Origin: Phialocephala subalpina
Taxonomy: Eukaryota > Ascomycota > Leotiomycetes > Helotiales > Mollisiaceae
Reading direction: 5' to 3'
DNA length: 64,000 bases
Assembly (NCBI GenBank): GCA_900073065.1
Contig: FJOG01000016.1
Coordinates: forward strand, 774,806-838,805
Of the stretch, positions 58,147-64,000 are shown piece after piece (positions within the stretch are counted from its first letter, which is position 1; the number at the start of each line of letters is the position of its first letter). The position numbers and the translations under genes are program-made. The notes below the pieces were generated by a model. It did no database searches, was not told the origin of the DNA, and was given only the letters and a program-made list of their open reading frames with translations.

Positions 58147-59018
58147 ATGATGATGTCCTCTGTTCTCATCTGGTCTCTTGTTCTGTCGACCTTCATTGTA
58201 GCACACTGGGCTTCGAGGAAACTTCATCGGCGTCAGAATCTTCACAAATTCCACAAAGAACGCGGGTGCGGACCTCCACTGCAAACTCCAGACGCGCTCT
58301 TTGGACTTCTGCAAATTCTTCGACTTATCCAAGCCTTGATGAAGAATAACTTCCTCGGATATGTGGAAGAACTTTTTGAGAAGTATGGCAACACATTCGT
58401 ATACAACACACTAGGAACGAAGTCTGTATGGACTACAGAACCCAAAAATTTCCGAGCATGCCTGGTAACACAATCTCATGAATTCGAAACAGGGGCTGCC
58501 AGAGATCAAGTGATAATATCCCTCGTAGGACATAGCATCCTAACAACATATGGGAGGACGTGGGCCTGTCATCGTGCGATGATTCGTCCAGACTTTGTCA
58601 AGTCCCAGGTTGGAAATCTCGACACCTTTGAAAAGCACTTCTCCAATCTGCTTGTATGCATGCCAGGCGACAATTCGACAGTCGAGCTTCGAGGTCTGTT
58701 CCAGAAATTGACAATGGATATCAGTACTGACTTCCTGCTTAAATGCTCGACTGAATCCCTTGCCGTCCATGCAACAGGGCAACCAGACGAGTTTTCCGAA
58801 GCTTGGAACGAAGCGATGACATGGATCCTTCTACGTGCCCACCTAGGAGCTGTCATGAGGTTTATGCCACGCTCTTCATTCTTTCGTGCTTGCAAGATCA
58901 TACACCAATTTGCAGACCACGCCATTGTTACCGCACTTGCCCCGCATAACACCTCTGAGAAGAGATATGTCTTTCTGCGCGAACTTGCAAAAGAAGCCCT
59001 AGACCCTATCCAGCTGAG

Positions 59019-59383
59019 TAGGCTGCTCGCAAAAAAACCATGGGGTATAAAACCCCATTCCCACCCCGCCCCATTGGGGACCATGGGTGGGGTTTTTTGT
59101 TTTTGAATCCCCCACGGGTGGAGTTTTTTTTTTTTGAGAACTTCCCCTATAGGGCTTAACGGGGCCCCATAGAGTGCCAAGACTATATAAATATATAATA
59201 TATATATAGATTTTGCATATTTTCATGAATTATATATAATTATACATATTTTATGTATATATTATACATTTATGTAGTCTTGGCACCCCATGGGGGAAGT
59301 AACAATATCTTTACCCCATGGAGTATTTGTGGGTGGGGTAAAATCTTGAAACTTCCCCCATGGGTCCCCCCACGAGCAGCCTA
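59019..59383. mobile_element. small inverted-repeat (MITE-like, hAT-type) element, copy 2, in P450 relic
   Basis: 365 bp, termini TAGGCTGCTCG and CGAGCAGCCTA, flanked by the perfect 8 bp direct duplication CAGCTGAG (59011-59018 and 59384-59391). Removing the element and one duplication restores the P450 frame, so the boundaries are exact. Eight-base duplications and short TAGG.. termini fit hAT-type elements; it carries no transposase. The interior is rich in CCATGGGG words and differs from copy 1 (30550) beyond the termini. Confidence 0.9.
59174..59286. repeat. nested inverted repeat within MITE copy 2
   Basis: GTGCCAAGACTA near 59174 and its complement TAGTCTTGGCAC ending at 59286 enclose an almost pure A/T core with TATATA runs. 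It could be a second element inserted in the first, or an internal palindrome. The 8 bases before (CCCCATAG) and after (CCCCATGG) the approximate ends are similar. Confidence 0.65.
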
Positions 59384-60130
59384 CAGCTGAGAGATCATGC
59401 TCTGGGTGTTCTCACAGCAGGAAGAGATACGACTGCTGAGCTTCTCTCATGTGCAGCAAACATGCTGGCCAAGCACCCGAGGCGATGGGCCACTTACGGC
59501 AAGAAATCGCCCAGCTTGAAGGAGTCAACCAAGGTTTGAGGATCTCAAGGACATGACTTACCTGCGACATGTCATTCTCGAAGGCTCGTCTCGCACAATT
59601 TCTTAGTTGTCGATACTGATGATGGTCTTTCAGTGCTCCGGCTGTATCCCATCGGCCCTGTCAATGCCCGCATTGCTACCAAGGATACATCACTACCGGT
59701 CTGAGGTGGTCCTGATGGCGATCTCCCAATCATGATCGAGAAGGGGCAGCAGGTGCTGTATTGTGTCTGGAGAATGCATCGAAGAAAGGATCTCTATGGA
59801 CCAGATGCTGCATCCTTTCGGCCAGAGAGGTGGGTGACTCAAAAACAAGGAGGCTGGGAATTCCTTCCATTCAATGGTGGAACTAGGCAGTGCATTGGTC
59901 GTAAGTCGGTGTCTGTTTCAAAAAACTTCCTGTTCTGAATGCCTAAAACGCTGATGAACGGTAGAGAGCTTCGTGATGACAGAAGCCTCGTAAATTCTCG
60001 TTCGTTTCTTCCAAAAGTTCGGTGACATCGAGGCAAGAGAATGCTGACCGTGGCAGGAAAATCTTAGATTGATTCTGCCGAACTTTCACGACACCTTAGT
60101 GGGTTTAACGCGTCAGAGTAGGCCTGAGAT

Positions 60131-60576
60131 GAATGTCGAAGATCATGGAATAGACGTTTCGATGGGTCATGCAGCGGCATGAATATAATCGATGAGAATG
60201 TTGTAGTTGCCGATGAGGAAGGATAAAGATGGAGGAGAAGAGAGTGAAAGTTGTGAGGGTGATTTTAGACCACAGCGCTTACTCGCTAAATCAACACCTA
60301 TAAGCCCCAATTTAAGTTCCTTCGTTTCTTAACTTTCTTCGTGCCTCACTTGTACCATGCATCGAAAGAAAGTTGAATGTCCAGAAATCACTTCAGAGTC
60401 TCACAGGCACCAAATAAGTATCAAGAGAAGAATATCGGGAAAGTCTTCGAATTCGTTCAGAAATTGACTGGTATGAAAAGACGCCCATCTGAAAACGCCA
60501 CCTAACCAAGGAAATCCTCCCGAGTTGGAATTCAAAGATGAGGTTACCTCCCAGCATTTCCGTAACGCCCACCCAG
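60131..60576. other. gene-free stretch, 0.45 kb
   Basis: Between the 3' end of the P450 relic and the stop codon of the PrpF-like gene on the other strand. No feature recognised. Confidence 0.4.
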
Positions 60577-61919
60577 CTAGAGAGCAAACAACACATTCCC
60601 CTCAAAAATCCTCCTCGCCGTCCTACTCACACTCACACTCCTAACCTCCACCTCCCCATCCATACCCTCCCACATCTCAACCAAAGTCGATAACTCCCCA
60701 CTCGGATGCGCAATCGTTACTACTCTCTTTACCACCCTTCCATCTCCTACCTTCTCATCCCCATCCCCATCAACAGAACAGGACGGCGGCGTCTCAGGCG
60801 GGGTAAGAACCTCCCTCTTCTTCGCCAGATCATGAGCAATCGTACCCGGAACCGCAACAGCAGAACTAAGACACACAGCTCCCGTGAGTTGGAAACTTGG
60901 ATGCGGTTTACCCATCGTATAGGCGGTGATTGAGACGTCGGCTGGGTGTTTCAAAGCGCTGTTTGAGGAGTGGGATATAGCTGTCAAAGTTGGGGAGAGG
61001 ATGGCGATCTTGGGGGTTCCTCTGACTTCGTGAGCAGCGGAGATGGAGGTGGCTAGACCCATTTTAACGGCTCCTGTACAACGGATAGCTTCAGCAAGAT
61101 CGAGGGAAGTGGTGCTGTTTCGGTCTAGGTCGTGCCAGGCTTGGGGCATGGAAGAGTGTTCGATCAATACAAATGGGTTCGCGGCATCGCAGAGAGTGGC
61201 GAGGACGGAGAATGGTTCGAGACCGGGAGCTGTTGTGACGAGGAGGGACTCTTGTCGACTACCAGTTGGGAAGAGCTTGCCAGTCATGCTACCAGCTGGA
61301 TGGACGAAGGCGATCTTGATTTCGGATGCTGTGCCTTTGACGCCTGCCATGCTGTAGGTTCCGTGTTCCTCGAACTTACCGTCTTCGGTGACTTGGATTG
61401 TTTCGACGATTGTGCGGCCTGTGTTGGTGTTGTAGATACGGACGTCGATCTATTTCTATTAGCATACGTTCGAGGAAAGGGATAGTTAAGAATGGCAGCA
61501 CATACCTCAGTTTGACCCGGTTGAGTTTTCACCATTCCTTCATCCAATGCAAAGGGTCCGACACCACTGAGGATATTACCACAGTTTCCACTCAGATCGA
61601 CAGCGTCACTTCCAACCCCGATCTGGATGAAGGTGTAATCGACATCAATATCCTCTCTGCTGCTTTCCGCAATAACAGCAACCTTGCTCGTAGTACTTGT
61701 CGCTCCGCCAACCCCATCAAGTTGTCGTGGACAGCTCTCGCTCGACCCCATGGCTGCGAGGAGCATCGCTGGCCATTCTGATTCGGAGGCTGGGAGGTGC
61801 TTGCGCTTGATGAAGAGACCTTTCGAAGTACCGGCTCGCATCCAGACGGAAGGAAGAACGTGTCTCGTCTTTCCTCGCTGCAGCTTAGCGGTCATGGCAA
61901 TTTGTGTTGGCTGTGCCAT
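60577..61919 (-). CDS. PrpF-family isomerase (2-methylaconitate isomerase-like)
   Basis: Two exons (61919-61506 and 61449-60577), 56 bp intron in phase 0, 428 residues. PrpF proteins have the diaminopimelate-epimerase fold and shift a double bond or proton in methylaconitate-type acids, in bacteria next to AcnD in propionate breakdown. Family marks: PSVWMRAGTSKGLFIKRKHL (residues ~24-43), LDGVGGATSTTSKVAVI (~68), the Cys loop SGNCGNILSGVGPFAL (~110), the second-half motif IAFVHPAGSMTGKLFPTG and AVKMGLATS. In fungi these genes are often beside accessory metabolic genes, and the substrate is seldom known. Here it is the last intact member of a block with three oxygenase genes, two of them dead. 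The start MAQPTQIAMTAKL is the first ATG of the frame; MTAKL eight residues on is possible. Confidence 0.88.
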
Positions 61920-63296
61920 GATGAGAACTTGTGTTATTTTGTGCCTCCGAAGCTATGAGAGGAAGGGGACGAAAAGTGAAGTGCTCTTAAAGAAAAGAGC
62001 AGATGCACAAATTAGGTCGAGAGTGGTGGAAGGAAGTGCTCTTGAAGAACAGAGCCGCTCCCGGAATTATCAAACGTCATCCTGGAAGTTGAGTCGCGAG
62101 ATTCGGTACATCGGAAAGAGTGAATGAATCTTGAGATGAAATGGTGGATTGTTTGAAAGTGAGGTCTTGGTCATTTAAGCATTGGCGTTTGCTCTTAATA
62201 TACATTGTGAGCTGGCTGTACACTTGTATACGCTGTATATCATTGCACAGGACAGGTCATACGCCATGATAAGATTAGAATAATGACACGCCAGTAATTT
62301 TGCGAGCAAACTTCAAGAAGCGTAGTGGAAGGAGTTTGTACGCCAGGAACTGGAATTGCCGCGTGGAATGACGCGCTTATGTGCTTCGATATACTTCGTA
62401 GCTTTCAACTTTCCGGGGAACACCTATTGCAGGGCTTCCGCCAAGTTGATCGGAACAGATATTGACAAATTGAACGAGGTCGTACACTGTTGCATAGAAT
62501 ATTATGAAAGGCAGATTGAGGCGATCAAAATGGTCTAGAACTGGAATGAAATGATTGAGCTCCATGAGCTTCATCTCGAGGGGCAAATGTATAGGTTTAG
62601 TAGTGTGCGCATATGACTGCGCCATTGATATGCTATTCCACATCTCTTACGACTCTTCGATATTGCCCATGAAACTCAACCGTCATGATACGAAGCCTTC
62701 TCGAGTCCTGAACTGGGAGTGAGATTTGTGGAGGCCACGTAGATTTCAAAGTGCGGAAGCCAGGATTGGGAAATGATAAATTCTCACTTACTTTGATCAT
62801 TGTGTCCGGAATCAATACTCGGATATTCATATCAAATGTCGACCTTGGTAAATACTCTCGCGAATTCCAACATGAGCAATGCTGGAACGAACAATACTGC
62901 CACTCCTAGCTACGTTCATGTTTATCGATCGGATGAATGAAAGTGATTGCGGTTAGTGGCGGAAAGTAGAAGGAACGTGTGGGCGCAGTAAAATATCATA
63001 GGGTAGACTGTTCGTAGGAGGCAGAACAATATGGACAACAGGGATCATACCCAAGGTACAGACGATACCATATTACCAGAAGCTCTCTGGGTTCCAGGAA
63101 TCATGGACATTGCAATGTCCAACCAAGACATGATGCTGAAAGAGTGATCGAAGAGGATAATGACCTATCGGTCTCTATTGGTATTGAGGGGTGTCCGAAA
63201 CCCCTTGCTATTCCTACAGTTCCCAACTCCGTGTGTGTAGCATCCAAACCTATAAACAACATTAGTCATGAATCATGAAGGATCAATGATTGATCC
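61920..63296. other. gene-free stretch, 1.4 kb
   Basis: 5' flank of the PrpF-like gene and 3' flank of the metalloprotease gene. Direct repeat AAGTGCTCTT(A/G)AAGAA(A/C)AGAGC near 61978 and 62034. No open frame with a motif. Confidence 0.4.
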
Positions 63297-64000
63297 TCAT
63301 GTCCAATTGCCCACTGCCCAACTACCTACCGCATCCTGAAAGGCTTTAGATTGTTGCAGCGATATGGCACATCCAGAATCTGACCTCGCGGCTTCGGCTT
63401 CGGGCAGCCACTTCTGCATCTGCTCTATTCTGTGGGAATTGGAAGGATGCGTAGAGAGCCACTGAGGGATCTCAGAACCTTCTTTATCCACTTCCTCCAT
63501 TCTCTGCCAGACTCGAGACGCTTCGCTTGGATCGTAGCAACTCTTCGCCATCATCATCAGGCCGATATAATCTGCCTCGTTCTCTTGTTTTCTGGACGAA
63601 GGCAACATGATACCATAGTTCAGAAGTAGATCACCAAAAAACCTGCCAAGTCCCACAGTGTATCCAGTGTAATCTCCCAAAATGAACAAAAATCGTAGTG
63701 GAACGAGGTAGACGTGGCTGCTTAATGTTTCAGCCTGGTGACGGGCAACGTTGTGTGCTATTTCATGACCAAGAACTGCGGCTAGGCCGTCGTCATTCTT
63801 TGTAATAGGGAGGATGCCTGTATATACGAAGACTTTGCCGCCGGGGATAACGAAGGCGTTGCGTTCTGCAAATAGTCAGTATGGCAATGCATGAAAGTAG
63901 GGAGAGTATGTACCTGGAGAATCGATAACATGAACTTCCCACGCAACATCCGAGACTCCACTAGCAGGTATCAATCTCTCCATGACTCTCTTCACCTGCC
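63297..64000 (-). CDS. OMA1: Oma1-type mitochondrial M48 metalloprotease, 3' part
   Basis: The gene enters from the right edge; exons 64000-63914 and 63865-63297 are visible, split by a 48 bp intron (phase 1). Reading: VHVIDSPERNAFVIPGGKVF, then AAVLGHEIAHNVARHQAE with the zinc-protease motif HEIAH (near 63757), a hydrophobic stretch and QENEADYIGLMMMAKSCYDP, which supplies the third zinc ligand (ENEAD), then QWLSTHPSNSHRIEQMQKWL (the THPS..R motif of M48). This order is that of Oma1, which cleaves inner-membrane proteins under stress and cooperates with the i-AAA protease. The C-terminus is short (about 45 residues after the THPS motif). The N-terminal presequence and membrane helix lie outside the window. 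Confidence 0.88.

Larger units (their letters stand above)
58147..60130 (+). pseudogene. cytochrome P450 (CYP52-like alkane/fatty-acid hydroxylase), transposon-disrupted
   Basis: An open frame from 58147 gives a membrane anchor and 290 residues of a CYP52/CYP63-type P450 (ERGCGPPLQTPDALFG; YGRTWACHRAMIRPDF, C-helix; WNEAMTWILL). It is cut after EALDPIQL by a 365 bp element (59019-59383) and continues exactly in phase behind it with RDHALGVLTAGRDTTAELLS (I-helix, AGRDTT intact). Further damage: one-base losses near 59478 and 59537, a TGA at 59702-59704 in front of GGPDGDLPI, a weak GC donor at 59584, and stops in the last exon. K-helix EVLRLYP, the PERF-like FRPERW and heme loop FNGGTRQCIG are still readable. 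The family does terminal oxidation of alkanes and fatty acids; this copy cannot be functional. Confidence 0.88.

Overview
The window is from a filamentous ascomycete (Pezizomycotina; a leotiomycete-like fungus is my best guess). The evidence is eukaryotic gene structure throughout: spliced genes with very short introns (mostly 45-60 bp) carrying GTAAGT-like donors and CTAAC/CTGAC branch sites, kilobase-scale intergenic spaces, and typical fungal families (Dap1, Oma1, a Dal5-like MFS permease, Baeyer-Villiger-type monooxygenase, P450s, PrpF-like isomerase, C2H2 zinc-finger proteins). There is one assembly gap (605 N). No rRNA, tRNA or CRISPR array was found.

Layout. 1-243: 3' end of a CocE/NonD-type hydrolase. 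2.6-4.3 kb (-): zinc-finger RNA exonuclease. 7.3-8.7 kb (+): six-helix membrane protein. 9.1-10.5 kb (+): dead F-box-like gene. 11.1-12.9 kb (-): gene built of repeated exons, each ending at a short intron, with the gap inside the repeat block. 16.0-21.8 kb: remains of two SF1 (DNA2/NAM7-type) helicase genes, one apparently split by a 2.4 kb inversion, with an unrecognised gene at 17.5-18.5 kb between them. 24.3-30.1 kb: AIF/FSP1-like oxidoreductase (+), Baeyer-Villiger-type monooxygenase (-) and Dal5-like transporter (+), the last two divergent from one promoter region. 30.1-33.6 kb: gene-free, with a small inverted-repeat element and a degenerate ~200 bp tandem repeat. 33.6-40.7 kb (-): two large C2H2 proteins. 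43.8 kb (+): a 75-residue Cys-rich protein. 45.0-51.9 kb: conserved block with dap1 (-), a mitochondrial TPR protein (+), a WW-domain protein (+) and a 779-residue unknown (-). 52.8-61.9 kb: a decayed oxidative block with a broken FAD monooxygenase, an intact CYP7/8-like P450, a second P450 destroyed by a 365 bp inverted-repeat element with an 8 bp target duplication, and an intact PrpF-like isomerase. 63.3-64.0 kb (-): 3' part of an Oma1-type metalloprotease.

The window alternates between intact conserved genes and genes in decay. Many of the nonsense codons in the relics are C:G to T:A transitions (CAG to TAG, TGG to TGA or TAG, CGA to TGA), the kind of change left by RIP-like mutation, though I cannot compute RIP indices here. 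All exon boundaries were placed by eye from splice consensus, reading phase and family expectation; the reading phases were checked by summing exon lengths.
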